Below, piece after piece: positions 16,168 through 25,634 of a stretch of 60,597 bases of DNA (its first letter is position 1; every line of letters begins with the position of its first letter). A program made the translations under genes and the position numbers. Source of the DNA: Gammaproteobacteria bacterium (GTDB taxonomy: Bacteria > Pseudomonadota > Gammaproteobacteria > Burkholderiales > Rhodocyclaceae). The notes below the pieces were generated by a model that did no database searches, was not told where the DNA came from, and saw nothing but the letters and a program-made list of their open reading frames with translations. The stretch covers positions 1 through 60,597 of the forward strand of contig JARFTX010000017.1 in the NCBI GenBank assembly GCA_029289265.1, in the 5' to 3' direction.

Positions 16168-17784
16168 TCACGCCTTGACCGCTTTCGCGATCGACATGAC
16201 GGCGATGCCCTGGTTGGCGGCGTAGGTGCCGCTCTGGCCGTTGAGCCGAGGCATGACGCGGCCGCCCATGTGGTGCAGGGCGATGACCTGCCACAGGCGG
16301 GCGTTGAAGACCGGGCTGCCCGAGCTGCCGCCCTCGGTCGGAGCCCGGTAATGCACGCGCCAGGCGTCCGGATTGGGCGGGACGCCGCGCGGCGGGCCTT
16401 CGTGATCGAGCAGTTCGTTATCCTGGAACGAGAACGACAGCTCGCGTCCGCCGGGATGGCCGATCACGTAGACCCTCGGCAGCGGCTCGCCGGATTCGGC
16501 CGCGGGCATCACCGGCAGGGACTTGGCGAGCGGTAGCGGGGCAAGTCCCGGCGGCGGCGCATCGAGCCGCATCAGACAGGCATCGTGGCGGTCCACCGGC
16601 GATCGCCACGCGACTTCGCGCACGGTGCTGACGTGGCCGCCCTCGAGCGCGTCGAAGGCGATCTCGACCGCATCGGGCGGCAGCCCCGGACTCACGCCCT
16701 GGTCGTTCACGACGTGGTGGTTGGTCATCACCAGGAGTTCGTCGCCCGGCTCCAGGCCGAGGTCGGCCGCGCGCACGAGGAAACCCGTGCCGATCCGCCC
16801 GCCCAGTTGCTCGCGCACGGCGCAGACGCTGCGCGCGCGCTCGAGACCGGTCTGCCACCAGCGCCAAGTGACCGGGCCTTCGTGGCCCAGGATGGCCTCG
16901 AGTTGATTGGTCTCGGGCCCTGGCTGGTGGGAAAGTCGCTGAAGCTCCGGGCCGCTGAGATCGACTTCGCCGCCGGGTGTGCTCATCAGCGCGGCGCGCA
17001 GCGCGCCGACGAGGCCGGCGCCGCGCGCACCTTCGGCTTCCACGTCCCAGATTTCGACCAGTTGGCGAAGCGTTCCGCCCAACGCGAAGGCGTCGGTGCC
17101 GGCGCTTGCGACATAGTCATGCAGGTGGCGTTCGACGCGGTCCCAGTGGCCAAGGCCGAGGTGCGCCTCTGCGAGCGACGCATGGTCCCAGGGCTCGCGC
17201 TGCTCCGGTGGCTTGGTCTCGAGCGTGCGGACGATGCGGAGCGCGACGGCACGGGCATCGGGGTCGTCGCGCCGCGCCGTGCCGAGGCGGCCGGCGCGCA
17301 CGAGCAGTGCGACCAGATTGACGCCGTGCCAGAAGTGCCGGTCGGGGTCGGCCTCGAAGGGCTCGCGGTAGGCGTCGATGGCGTGGTGGAGCGCGTCGAT
17401 CGCACCCCGGTGGGTCTTGTCTCCGGCATCGCTGAAGATCTGCTTGAAGGCGCGGCCGACCAGCCCGCGCGCCTCGGCCCATTCCGGCTCGCCGCGGCGC
17501 AGCCGCCGCGACAGCGCCCGCAGCACGTCGACGGCGGCGCTGGCGTGTCCGGTCTCGATCAGGCTCTGGGCGTAGAGGCGGCGAGCCGTCGCGTCGCCGG
17601 GCAGGTGGCGGGTGACGGTCTCGGCGAGCGACCCCATGGTCTCGAAGTCGCGCAGCCGCCGCAGCTCGCCCACGAGCTTGCGGCCCTGCTCGAGCAACTC
17701 GGCTTCGGGCCGCTCGCGCAGCCGCGCGAGCACGGCCGCGGCCGCCCGCTGCAACCGGGCACGGGGGCTGGCATCGTCGTTCAT
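16168..17784 (-). CDS. Trypsin-like serine protease with ASK-type TRAFs-binding/TPR region
   Basis: In this 538-aa protein, residues about 1-95 are helical. Residues 105-165 (GRAFKQIFSD...AIDAYREPFEADPDRHFWHGVNLVALLVRAG) resemble the DUF4071 TRAFs-binding domain of eukaryotic ASK/MAP3K5 kinases, and TPR-like helices follow to about 250. Residues 325-538 are a trypsin-like protease with a visible triad: His357 in TNHHVV, Asp401 in RHDACLM and Ser488 in GSSGSP. No signal peptide is visible, so it probably acts in the cytoplasm. It lies 16 nt after the alpha/beta hydrolase gene on the same strand. This type of architecture is used in bacterial conflict or programmed-death modules; the role here is inferred. 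Confidence 0.75.
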   Translation of the reverse strand: MNDDASPRARLQRAAAAVLARLRERPEAELLEQGRKLVGELRRLRDFETMGSLAETVTRHLPGDATARRLYAQSLIETGHASAAVDVLRALSRRLRRGEPEWAEARGLVGRAFKQIFSDAGDKTHRGAIDALHHAIDAYREPFEADPDRHFWHGVNLVALLVRAGRLGTARRDDPDARAVALRIVRTLETKPPEQREPWDHASLAEAHLGLGHWDRVERHLHDYVASAGTDAFALGGTLRQLVEIWDVEAEGARGAGLVGALRAALMSTPGGEVDLSGPELQRLSHQPGPETNQLEAILGHEGPVTWRWWQTGLERARSVCAVREQLGGRIGTGFLVRAADLGLEPGDELLVMTNHHVVNDQGVSPGLPPDAVEIAFDALEGGHVSTVREVAWRSPVDRHDACLMRLDAPPPGLAPLPLAKSLPVMPAAESGEPLPRVYVIGHPGGRELSFSFQDNELLDHEGPPRGVPPNPDAWRVHYRAPTEGGSSGSPVFNARLWQVIALHHMGGRVMPRLNGQSGTYAANQGIAVMSIAKAVKA

Positions 17785-17800
17785 GGACCGGCGGACTGGG

Positions 17801-18736
17801 TCAGAGATCGAGCATGTGTGCGAGTGCGGCCCGCAGCTCTGGCTGGCGGAAGTACTTCACCAGCGAATGGCGCCATTTGCCGTCGTTCGAGACGCGCACA
17901 TCCTCGATCACCTTGGTGCCGGCACGACGAAAATCGTTGCCGATACGGGCGTCGAAGCCGCAGACGGGGTCGAGGCGGTCGTAGACGTTGGCCCAGCCGC
18001 CACGGTTGCGCTCGTGCGGGAAGCCGTCGAGGCGCGTCCACCCTGGCTGAAGCTTGTCCTGGACCTCGTCGAGTCCGAGCGGGCTGCCGAGCGTGATGAA
18101 GCCGTCGACCTCGGGGCATTCGGCCACGCGCTTCAGGCAGTCGTAGGCGATCACCGTGCCCATGCTGTGGCTGACGACGACGTGGGGGCGTGAGACTTCC
18201 GGAGCAGAGAGCGCGGTGACGAAGCGGCGGCGGATCTCGTCCTGGACGCGGTAGGTCTCGCCCGGGCGGGGCGAGAACGAGACGTTGAACAGGTAGTGGT
18301 GCACGTCGCGCAGGAAGGCCGCCATGAAGCGCTTCTTGACGAACCACGGCAGCGGGATGCGCTCGAGCGCGAACTCCGCATCGGCGCCGTCGCCGCTCTC
18401 CGGGGTGTCGATCTCGTCGTCGCTGCGCAGCGTGAGCCGTTCGCGCAAGCCCTCGATGAAGGCACGCTCCTCGGCCGTCGCCCCTTCGGGAATGTCGGCA
18501 TCACCGGCCCCGTCGATGCCCTGTGCGGTGTTCTCGAGCACGCTCTCGTGAGCCGCGACGTCTGGGTCGGGCGCGGCGTAGAGCACGTCGGCCCAGTACA
18601 CCAGCGAGCTCGTGACCCCGTGATCGCCCAGCGGCAGCGGGTCGTCGCCGGACTCCAGCGCGTGGCGCCAGATGCGCAACAACTCGTCGGGAGCAGGTTT
18701 GTTGGCGATGCCGTGGATGAAGGTGACGTGCGCCAT
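17801..18736 (-). CDS. Alpha/beta hydrolase (lipase/esterase-like)
   Basis: The 311-aa protein opens with a hydrophobic strand and oxyanion HG (VTFIHGIANKP). The nucleophile elbow is SHSMGT (Ser191), a variant of GxSxG with Ser in the first position. Likely acid and base residues are in YDRLDPVCGFD and KWRHSL. I chose ATG 18736 because AGGGGAG lies 7 nt before it; the ATG at 18742 is too close to that site. The central region has a charged Glu/Asp-rich insertion (about 70-120). It is first in a two-gene operon with the TRAFs-binding protease, which suggests a protease-controlled esterase or lipase. The substrate is unknown. Confidence 0.75.
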   Translation of the reverse strand: MAHVTFIHGIANKPAPDELLRIWRHALESGDDPLPLGDHGVTSSLVYWADVLYAAPDPDVAAHESVLENTAQGIDGAGDADIPEGATAEERAFIEGLRERLTLRSDDEIDTPESGDGADAEFALERIPLPWFVKKRFMAAFLRDVHHYLFNVSFSPRPGETYRVQDEIRRRFVTALSAPEVSRPHVVVSHSMGTVIAYDCLKRVAECPEVDGFITLGSPLGLDEVQDKLQPGWTRLDGFPHERNRGGWANVYDRLDPVCGFDARIGNDFRRAGTKVIEDVRVSNDGKWRHSLVKYFRQPELRAALAHMLDL

Positions 18737-18858
18737 GTGCATTCTCCCCTTGACCCTTCATTGCGGCCTCGCCCAGGCGGCGCGCCGGTTGCTTCAATCT
18801 AGCAAATGGATCGGGGATAAGAAATGCGCGCAACGATGGCGGCCCGAGATGCCTGTCC

Positions 18859-18920
18859 GGAGGATCAATGGGAGGATCAATGGGAGGATCAATGGAGTCT
18901 GACCCCATTGATCTCCATTG
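18859..18920. repeat. Tandem 12-bp repeat and RAYT-type palindrome
   Basis: GGAGGATCAATG occurs three times in tandem (18859-18894) and runs into GGAGTCTGACCCCATTGAT. The segment 18888-18912 has perfect 8-bp arms, ATCAATGG and CCATTGAT, around AGTCTGACC. The core GGAGTCTGACCCCATTG is the same word found in the cluster at 44.05-44.25 kb. Sequences of this type accompany REP-associated tyrosine transposases in proteobacteria. It lies between the hydrolase start and the glnD stop. Confidence 0.8.
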
Positions 18921-18940
18921 ATCTACTTGGCGGCGCGGAT

Positions 18941-21532
18941 TCACACTTGCAGGCGTTCGAGCAACTCGCGCTCGACCTTGACCACGTGGGCGTCCTGCGA
19001 CAGGCCGCGACCGGTCATGAGGAAGGTGTCTTCGGCACGCTCGCCGAGGGTCGCGATCTTGGCGGTGTGCAAGTCGATGCCGTTGCGCGCCAGCACGTCG
19101 GCGACGTCGAAGAGCAGTCCCGGACGATCGGCCGCGACGAGCGAGAGAATGTAGTGGCGGCCGGCGTCGTCGGGGCGGATCGACACCTGCGGGGTGATCG
19201 GGAAGTGCTTGACCTGGCGCGACAGGCGCCCGGCACTGGGTCGATCCGGCGGCGCGTGGCGTTTCAGCCGATCGGCCAGTTCATGCTCGATCAGCACGAC
19301 CACGTCGCGGTAGCTCGCTTGCTGACCGGGATCCTGCAGGATGAAGCTGTCGAGCGCGTAGCCGTGGCGGGTCGTGTGCACCTTGGCGTCGAGAATCGAG
19401 AAACCGAGCCGGCCGAAAAAGCCGGTGAGGCGCACGAACAAGTCCTTTTCGTCGCGCGTGAACACCATCACCTGCAGACCCTGATGATCCTCGGCGATGC
19501 GTGCCTTGACGACCGGCTCGTCGGCCTCGACCCGGTAGTAGAGCACCCGGCTGTGCCAGGCGATCTCTTCGGGCGAGTGGCGCATGAAGTACACGGCGTC
19601 CAGTTGCGCCCACAGTGCGTCTTCGACGCCGGCCCGCAGGCCGTGGTAGCGCAGCAGCCGGCGCGCGTCCTCCTGGCGGTCGTCGAGGCCGAGCGCCTGC
19701 TCGGGCGTGGCGCCGCGCAGCAGCCGCTGGGTCGCGAAGAACAAGTCCTCGAGCAGCTTGCCGCGCCAGCCGTTCCACACTTTGGGGCTGGTGCCGCGGA
19801 TGTCGGCATGCGTGAGCAGGTAGAGCGCGACGAGCCGGCGCTCGGTGCGGACGACGTCGGCGAAGCGCTGGATCACGAGCGGGTCGGCGGTGTCCTGCTT
19901 CTGCGCGACGGTGGACATGGTCAGGTGATGCTCGACCAGCCAGACCACGAGCGCGGTGTCTTCGGGGTCGAGCTCGTGCTGGACGCAGAAGGCCTGCGCG
20001 TCGGCCATGCCGAGCCGGGAGTGGTCGCCGCCGCGCCCCTTGGCGATGTCGTGGAAGAGCGCCGCGACATACAGCAGCCAGTGCCGCTCGAAGGCCGACA
20101 TCAGCCGCGTCATCAGCGGATACTCGTGCATGTGCTCGCCCATCGTGAAGCGGCGCAGGTTGCGCACCACCATCAGGATGTGCTGGTCGACCGTGTAGGC
20201 GTGAAACAGGTCGTGCTGCATCTGGCCGACGATGCGCCGCCATGCGGGCAGGTAGTGGCTGAGGATGTCGTACTGGTTCATCCGGCGGAATTCGTGGACG
20301 ATTCCGCGCTTTTGCTGAAGGATCTGAATGAAAAGCCTGCGATTGTCCGGGTCGGCGCGAAACGCGGCGTTGATGCGCTTGCGGTTCAGCCACAGCGCTC
20401 GCAGGGTGCGCGCCGTCATGTCCTTCAACTCGGAGCGCTGCTGCAGGATCAGAAAGCACTCGAGCAGCGCCGAGGGGTGCTTCTCGAAGACGTCATCGCT
20501 GCGGATGTCGAGCAGCCCGCGCTGCGACTGGAAGCGCTCGTTGATGACGAACGTGGCCGCGCCGCCTTCCTCCGGAAAGATCACCGCCCCGTAGTTCTGC
20601 AGCAGGATTGCGTTGATCTGCATCAGCTTCCGGGCGGTCAGGTAGTAACGCTGCATCAGCACTTCCGAGGCGCGCTTGGCGCCGGTCGGGACGATGCCCA
20701 TCACCCGCGCGAGTTTCTCCTGATGATCGAAGAGCAGCCGGTCCTCGGCCCGGCCCGACAAATAGTGCAGGCGGATGCGCAGGTGCTGCAGAAAGCGCTC
20801 GGCCGAGCGAAGCTCGCGCGCCTCGGTGCCGGTGAGCAGGCGCTTGCGCACCAGGTCCCGCCAGTGGCGGCCCAGCCCCGCGGCGCGAGCGATCCAGCCC
20901 AGCATCTGCAGATCGCGCAACCCCCCGGGGCTCTCCTTGCAGTTGGGCTCCAGCGCGAAGGGGGTGTCGTTGTGGCGGCCATAGCGCTGCTGCTGCTCGA
21001 GCAGCTTCGCCTTGAAGAACTTGCGCACGTCGAGCTGCTGGTGAAACCGCCGGGTGAAGTCCTCGAACAGCTCGCCGTTGCCGGTGAGCTTGCGTGCTTC
21101 GAGCAAGTTGGTCTGGACCGTGATGTCCTCGGCGGCCGCTTCGAGGCATTCCGCGGGTGTGCGCACGCTCTGGCCGATCTCCAGGCCGACGTCCCACAGT
21201 GCGCCGGTCAGGATGGAAAGCTTGGCCCGCAGGGCCTCATCTGCGGGTTGAGGCAAGAGGATCATCAGATCGACGTCCGAGCCCGGATACAGCTCGCCGC
21301 GCCCGTAGCCGCCGACCGCGACCAGCACTGCATCGGCCGGCATGTCGCAGGCCGTCCACAGTGCGAAGATGCTCTCGTCGACCAGTGCGCAACGGCCCTG
21401 CAGCATCTTGGCCGTGGCAGGCCGTGCCTCGTAGGTCTCGCGCAGCGCCACGCCGCCTTGGGCGAGGCGTTCGCGCAGGTTCGCGATGGCGTCTTGCACG
21501 CCGAAAACCGAGAGCGCCGGCTGCGGCGGCAT
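18941..21532 (-). CDS. glnD: [Protein-PII] uridylyltransferase/uridylyl-removing enzyme
   Basis: GlnD is the bifunctional nitrogen sensor that uridylylates PII when glutamine is low and removes UMP when it is high. The 863-aa protein has the nucleotidyltransferase motif GGYGRGELYPGSDVDLMILL near the N-terminus, the HD phosphohydrolase motif ALFHDIAKGRGGDHS in the middle, and two C-terminal ACT domains (VMVFTRDEKDLFVRLTGFF and YILSLVAADRPGLLFDVADVL) that sense glutamine. Length and order are normal for the family. It follows map by about 3 nt on the same strand, as is common in betaproteobacteria, so the two are cotranscribed. Confidence 0.97.
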   Translation of the reverse strand: MPPQPALSVFGVQDAIANLRERLAQGGVALRETYEARPATAKMLQGRCALVDESIFALWTACDMPADAVLVAVGGYGRGELYPGSDVDLMILLPQPADEALRAKLSILTGALWDVGLEIGQSVRTPAECLEAAAEDITVQTNLLEARKLTGNGELFEDFTRRFHQQLDVRKFFKAKLLEQQQRYGRHNDTPFALEPNCKESPGGLRDLQMLGWIARAAGLGRHWRDLVRKRLLTGTEARELRSAERFLQHLRIRLHYLSGRAEDRLLFDHQEKLARVMGIVPTGAKRASEVLMQRYYLTARKLMQINAILLQNYGAVIFPEEGGAATFVINERFQSQRGLLDIRSDDVFEKHPSALLECFLILQQRSELKDMTARTLRALWLNRKRINAAFRADPDNRRLFIQILQQKRGIVHEFRRMNQYDILSHYLPAWRRIVGQMQHDLFHAYTVDQHILMVVRNLRRFTMGEHMHEYPLMTRLMSAFERHWLLYVAALFHDIAKGRGGDHSRLGMADAQAFCVQHELDPEDTALVVWLVEHHLTMSTVAQKQDTADPLVIQRFADVVRTERRLVALYLLTHADIRGTSPKVWNGWRGKLLEDLFFATQRLLRGATPEQALGLDDRQEDARRLLRYHGLRAGVEDALWAQLDAVYFMRHSPEEIAWHSRVLYYRVEADEPVVKARIAEDHQGLQVMVFTRDEKDLFVRLTGFFGRLGFSILDAKVHTTRHGYALDSFILQDPGQQASYRDVVVLIEHELADRLKRHAPPDRPSAGRLSRQVKHFPITPQVSIRPDDAGRHYILSLVAADRPGLLFDVADVLARNGIDLHTAKIATLGERAEDTFLMTGRGLSQDAHVVKVERELLERLQV

Positions 21533-21535
21533 CGC

Positions 21536-22363
21536 TCAGAGCACGAGCGCGGGAAAGTGGTCGGCGACGATCGCCGGCGGCGGCGGGGAGCCCTGCGACA
21601 CCGTGAGGACCTCGGCGCCCGCTTCCGTGACGAGGATGGTGTGCTCCCACTGCGCCGACAGGCTGCGGTCCTTGGTGATGATGGTCCAGCCGTCGGGCAG
21701 CTCCGAGATCGCGGCCTTGCCGGCGTTGATCATGGGCTCGATGGTGAAGGTCATGCCCGGCAGCAGTTCGGCGCCGGTCCGGGCCTTGCCGTAATGCAGG
21801 ACCTGGGGTTCCTCGTGGAAGCGCGCACCGATGCCGTGGCCGCAGAACTCGCGCACCACCGAGAAGCCGTTGCCCTCGGCGTGCTGCTGGATCACCGCGC
21901 CGATGTCGCCCAGGCGCGCCCCCGGTCGGACCTGGGCGATGCCCAGCCACAGGCACTCGTAAGTGATCTGGCACAGGCGTCGAGCGAGGATGCCCACCTC
22001 GCCGCCGACCAGGAACATGCGGCTGGTGTCGCCGTGGTAGCCGTCCTTGATCACCGTGACGTCGATGTTGAGGATGTCGCCCTTCTTCAACGCCTTGTCG
22101 CCCGGGATTCCGTGGCAGACCTGGTGATTGACCGAGGTGCAGATCGACTTCGGATACGGGGGGTAGCCGGCCGGCGAGTAGTGAAGCGGGGCGGGAACGG
22201 TGCCTTGCACATTCACCATGTAGTCATGGCAAAGGCGGTCCAGTTCGCCCGTTGTGACCCCCGGACGGACGAACGGGGCGATGTAGTCGAGCACCTCGGC
22301 GGCGAGGCGGCCCGAGACGCGCATTTTCTCGATCTCGTCGGGGGTCTTCAAAGTGATGCTCAT
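21536..22363 (-). CDS. map: Methionine aminopeptidase type I
   Basis: Removes the initiator Met from nascent proteins in the cytosol. The 275-aa protein has the pita-bread fold signature. Metal ligands are visible in NIDVTVIKDGYHGDTSRMF (two Asp), GHGIGARFHEEP (His, Glu) and the C-terminal Glu of WEHTILVTEAG. CTSVNHQVCHGIP carries the substrate-site His. It starts at ATG 22363, divergent from rpsB, and is followed by glnD. This is the usual proteobacterial arrangement. Confidence 0.97.
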   Translation of the reverse strand: MSITLKTPDEIEKMRVSGRLAAEVLDYIAPFVRPGVTTGELDRLCHDYMVNVQGTVPAPLHYSPAGYPPYPKSICTSVNHQVCHGIPGDKALKKGDILNIDVTVIKDGYHGDTSRMFLVGGEVGILARRLCQITYECLWLGIAQVRPGARLGDIGAVIQQHAEGNGFSVVREFCGHGIGARFHEEPQVLHYGKARTGAELLPGMTFTIEPMINAGKAAISELPDGWTIITKDRSLSAQWEHTILVTEAGAEVLTVSQGSPPPPAIVADHFPALVL

Positions 22364-22455
22364 CGCGGTTTTTCGTAGGGCTGGCTAAACCCGAAGGCTA
22401 GCCCATGCGCGGCCCATGAGCAAATGATGTCGAAGCCGCGCGACCATCGCGCGCC

Positions 22456-22485
22456 TTGAGTTCGAGCGGCTGAAGCTGCTATCAT
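22456..22485 (+). promoter_or_regulatory. Sigma-70 promoter of rpsB-tsf operon
   Basis: TTGAGT (22456-22461) and TATCAT (22480-22485) are separated by 18 bp, a good sigma-70 pair in a GC-rich background. Transcription from here would leave a leader of about 145 nt before rpsB, long enough for the S2 autoregulatory structures known in other proteobacteria. The 274 bp between map and rpsB hold nothing else I recognise. Confidence 0.6.
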
Positions 22486-22637
22486 CGCGGGCTTGTTCGC
22501 CCAGGTGGGCGGGCAAAATCCACACGTTCGACGATGCACGTCGAGGGTCCGCCTGCCGGGTGTTGTGCCGGGGGCGGCAGGATTGCCGAGGCAATCCCGT
22601 CGAACGGAGGTCAAACCCTTTTGAATCGGAGCACCCC

Positions 22638-23396
22638 ATGACTGTAACAATGCGCCAGATGCTCGAGGCAGGCGTCCACTTCGGCCACCAGACCCGCTTC
22701 TGGAACCCGCGCATGGCCCAGTACATTTTCGGCCAGCGCAACAAGATTCACATCGTCAACCTCGAAAAGACCATGGCCAAGTACCTCGAAGCCATGGAAT
22801 ACATCCGTCGTCTGTCCGCCAACCGCGGCACTGTCCTGTTCGTCAGCACCAAGCGTCAGGCGCGCGAGATTATCGCCGAAGAGGCCCGCCGTGCCGGCAT
22901 GCCCTACGTCGATGAGCGTTGGCTGGGCGGCATGCTGACCAACTTCAAGACGGTCAAGCAGTCGATCAAGCGCCTGAAGGAAATGGAAGCCATGGTCGAA
23001 GACGGTTCGCTCGACCGTCTGTCCAAGAAAGAAGCGCTGATGGCGCGGCGCGAGCTCGAGAAGCTGCAGAAGAGCATCGGCGGCATCAAGGAGATGAACA
23101 GCCTGCCCGACGCGCTCTTCGTCATCGACGTCGGCTACCACAAGATCGCCGTCACCGAAGCCAACAAGCTCGGCATCCCGGTCATCGCCGTGGTCGATAC
23201 CAACCATTCGCCCGAGGGCATCGACTACGTGATCCCCGGTAACGACGACTCGTCGCGCGCGATCCGCTTGTACGCCCGTGGCGTCGCCGATGCCGTGCTG
23301 GAAGGCCGCACGATGTCGCTGCAGGAGATCACCGAGGTCGCCGGCGACGAGTTCGTCGAAGTCGAGAGCGAGGAAGCGTCGGACGAGCAGTCCTGA
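22638..23396 (+). CDS. rpsB: 30S ribosomal protein S2
   Basis: Ribosomal protein S2 binds the 30S head/body junction and is needed for translation initiation. The 252-aa protein starts [26 protein letters not shown] and contains the family blocks [35 protein letters not shown] and [32 protein letters not shown] precedes ATG 22638. Upstream in-frame codons belong to the leader. tsf follows after 51 nt, the universal pairing. Confidence 0.98.
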   Translation: MTVTMRQMLEAGVHFGHQTRFWNPRMAQYIFGQRNKIHIVNLEKTMAKYLEAMEYIRRLSANRGTVLFVSTKRQAREIIAEEARRAGMPYVDERWLGGMLTNFKTVKQSIKRLKEMEAMVEDGSLDRLSKKEALMARRELEKLQKSIGGIKEMNSLPDALFVIDVGYHKIAVTEANKLGIPVIAVVDTNHSPEGIDYVIPGNDDSSRAIRLYARGVADAVLEGRTMSLQEITEVAGDEFVEVESEEASDEQS

Positions 23397-23447
23397 TCGC
23401 AGCCTCGATTCTTTCGTACCCGACCCCAACCAGATTCAGGAGTTAGC

Positions 23448-24335
23448 ATGGCGGAAATCACCGCAAGCATGGTCAAGGAACTGCGCGAGAAGACCGACGC
23501 GCCCATGATGGAGTGCAAGAAGGCACTCACCGAGGCCGCAGGCGACCTGGCCAAGGCCGAAGAGATCCTGCGCGTCAAGCTCGGCAGCAAGGCGAGCAAG
23601 GCCGCCTCCCGCGTGACCGCAGAAGGCATCGTCGGTACGTGGATTGCCGCCGACGGCAAGCTCGCCGCGATGGTCGAAGTGAACTGCGAAACCGACTTCG
23701 TTGCCAAGAACGACGACTTCCTCGCGCTGGCGGCTTCGCTTGCCGAGTTGGTCGCGAGCCGCAACCCGGCCGACGTCGCGGCCTTGTCAGCGCTCGAGCT
23801 CGGCGGCCAGACCGTCGAGCAGGTGCGCACGGCGCTGGTGGGCAAGATCGGCGAGAACATGTCGATCCGCCGCTTCGTCCGCATCGAGGCGAAGGGCGCC
23901 GTGGCGAGCTATGTCCACGGCGGCTCCAAGATCGGCGTGCTGGTCGACATCGTGGGCGGCGACGAGGGGCTCGGCAAGGATCTGGCGATGCACATCGCCG
24001 CGTCCAAGCCCAAGGCGCTGACCGCGGCCGAAGTGCCGGCCGAACTGGTCGAGACCGAGCGCCGCATCGCCGCCGAGAAGGCTGCGGAATCGGGCAAGCC
24101 TGCCAACATCGTCGAGAAGATGGTCGAGGGCGCGGCGCAGAAATTCCTCAAGGAAGTGACGCTGCTCGGCCAGCCCTTCGTCAAGGACGACAAGCTGACG
24201 ATCGAGGCGCTGCTCAAGCAGCGCGGTGCCTCGGTGGCGCAGTTCGCGCTGTACATCGTCGGCGAAGGCATCGAGAAGAAGGTCTCCGACTTCGCCGCCG
24301 AAGTGGCTGCCCAGGCCGCCGCTGCGCAGAAGTAA
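23448..24335 (+). CDS. tsf: Translation elongation factor Ts
   Basis: EF-Ts exchanges GDP for GTP on EF-Tu. The 295-aa protein has the N-terminal UBA-like module ([23 protein letters not shown]) and the signature [12 protein letters not shown], followed by the two core subdomains including [11 protein letters not shown] and [11 protein letters not shown]. The length is normal for betaproteobacteria. CAGGAG lies before ATG 23448. It is cotranscribed with rpsB and pyrH. Confidence 0.98.
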   Translation: MAEITASMVKELREKTDAPMMECKKALTEAAGDLAKAEEILRVKLGSKASKAASRVTAEGIVGTWIAADGKLAAMVEVNCETDFVAKNDDFLALAASLAELVASRNPADVAALSALELGGQTVEQVRTALVGKIGENMSIRRFVRIEAKGAVASYVHGGSKIGVLVDIVGGDEGLGKDLAMHIAASKPKALTAAEVPAELVETERRIAAEKAAESGKPANIVEKMVEGAAQKFLKEVTLLGQPFVKDDKLTIEALLKQRGASVAQFALYIVGEGIEKKVSDFAAEVAAQAAAAQK

Positions 24336-24345
24336 GGGGATGGCA

Positions 24346-25059
24346 ATGTCCGCCGCCTATACACGCATCCTGCTCAAGCTCTCCGGCGAAGCCCTGATGG
24401 GCGAGGAGTCCTACGGCATCGACGAGGCCGTGGTCGAGCGCATCGTCGGCGAGATCGCCGATGTATCGGCGCTGGGCGTGCAAGTGGGTGTGGTGATCGG
24501 CGGCGGCAACATCTTTCGCGGCATGAAAGGCGCGTCGGCCGGCATGGACCGGGCGACCGCCGACTACATGGGCATGCTCGCCACCGTGATGAACGCGATG
24601 GCACTCGCCGACGCGATGCGCCGAGGCGGTGTCGAGGCGCGCGTGCAGTCGGCGCTGCGCATCGACCAGGTGGTCGAGCCCTATATCCGCGGGCGCGCGA
24701 TCCGTCATCTCGAGGAGGGTCGCGTCGTCATCTTCGCCGCCGGCACCGGCAATCCGTTCTTCACGACCGACACCGCCGCGGCGCTGCGCGGGTCCGAGAT
24801 CGGTGCGCAGATCGTGCTCAAGGCGACCAAGGTCGACGGCGTCTACACGGCCGATCCGAAGAAAGACGTGAATGCCCAGCGCTATCACCGCATCAGCTTC
24901 GACGAGGCGATCGGCCGCAACCTGCAGGTGATGGATACGACCGCTTTCGCGCTGTGCCGCGACCAAAAGCTCCCGATCAACGTGTTTTCGATCTTCAAGC
25001 CCGGCGCGCTGCGGCGCGTCGTGATGGGCGAAGATGAAGGCACTCTCGTGCATTCGTGA
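24346..25059 (+). CDS. pyrH: Uridylate kinase
   Basis: UMP kinase phosphorylates UMP to UDP in pyrimidine synthesis and is an amino-acid-kinase-fold hexamer. The 237-aa protein begins [19 protein letters not shown] and has [31 protein letters not shown] and [25 protein letters not shown] at 24334-24339 is 6 nt from ATG 24346 but abuts the alternative ATG 24340, so I prefer 24346. frr follows after 10 nt. Confidence 0.97.
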   Translation: MSAAYTRILLKLSGEALMGEESYGIDEAVVERIVGEIADVSALGVQVGVVIGGGNIFRGMKGASAGMDRATADYMGMLATVMNAMALADAMRRGGVEARVQSALRIDQVVEPYIRGRAIRHLEEGRVVIFAAGTGNPFFTTDTAAALRGSEIGAQIVLKATKVDGVYTADPKKDVNAQRYHRISFDEAIGRNLQVMDTTAFALCRDQKLPINVFSIFKPGALRRVVMGEDEGTLVHS

Positions 25060-25069
25060 GGATTCGAAC

Positions 25070-25627
25070 ATGATCCCGGAACTCGTCAAGACCACCGAGC
25101 AGAAGATGCAGAAGTCGGTCGAGGTGCTCAAGGCCGACCTCGCCAAGGTGCGCACCGGCCGGGCTCATACCGGCCTGCTCGACCACGTGATGGTCGAATA
25201 CTACGGAAGCATGGTGCCGATCAACCAGGTGGCCAATGTGACGCTGGTCGATTCGCGCACTATCGGCGTGCAGCCGTGGGAAAAAACCATGGTGCAGAAA
25301 GTCGAGCGGGCGATCCGCGACAGCGATCTGGGTCTCAATCCTGCCAGCCAGGGCGAGCTGATCCGCGTGCCGATGCCGCCGCTCACCGAGGAGCGTCGCC
25401 GCGATCTGACCAAGGTCGTGCGCCACGAGGGCGAAACGGCCAAGGTGGCGGTGCGCAACCTGCGCCGCGACGCCAATCAGTCGCTCAAGGATGCCGTCAA
25501 GAACAAGACCCTGTCCGAGGACGACGAGCGCCGCGGCGAGGAACAGATCCAGAAGCTCACCGACAAGTACGTTGCTCAGATCGACGCACTGCTCGCCGAG
25601 AAAGAACAAGAGCTGATGCAGATCTGA
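25070..25627 (+). CDS. frr: Ribosome recycling factor
   Basis: RRF splits the post-termination ribosome with EF-G. The protein is exactly 185 aa, the canonical length, from ATG 25070 ([20 protein letters not shown]). It has the conserved [39 protein letters not shown] and a C-terminal coiled helix ending [15 protein letters not shown] lies upstream. In-frame codons before 25070 overlap pyrH and are not part of the protein. Confidence 0.98.
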   Translation: MIPELVKTTEQKMQKSVEVLKADLAKVRTGRAHTGLLDHVMVEYYGSMVPINQVANVTLVDSRTIGVQPWEKTMVQKVERAIRDSDLGLNPASQGELIRVPMPPLTEERRRDLTKVVRHEGETAKVAVRNLRRDANQSLKDAVKNKTLSEDDERRGEEQIQKLTDKYVAQIDALLAEKEQELMQI

Positions 25628-25634
25628 GCCGGAC

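Noticed and set aside
18824-22378. A very long plus-strand frame (about 1,180 codons) across glnD and map
   Set aside because: It is the antisense of two well-recognised minus-strand genes; its translation is His/Val/Arg/Gln-rich with no family features. It is a GC-driven shadow.
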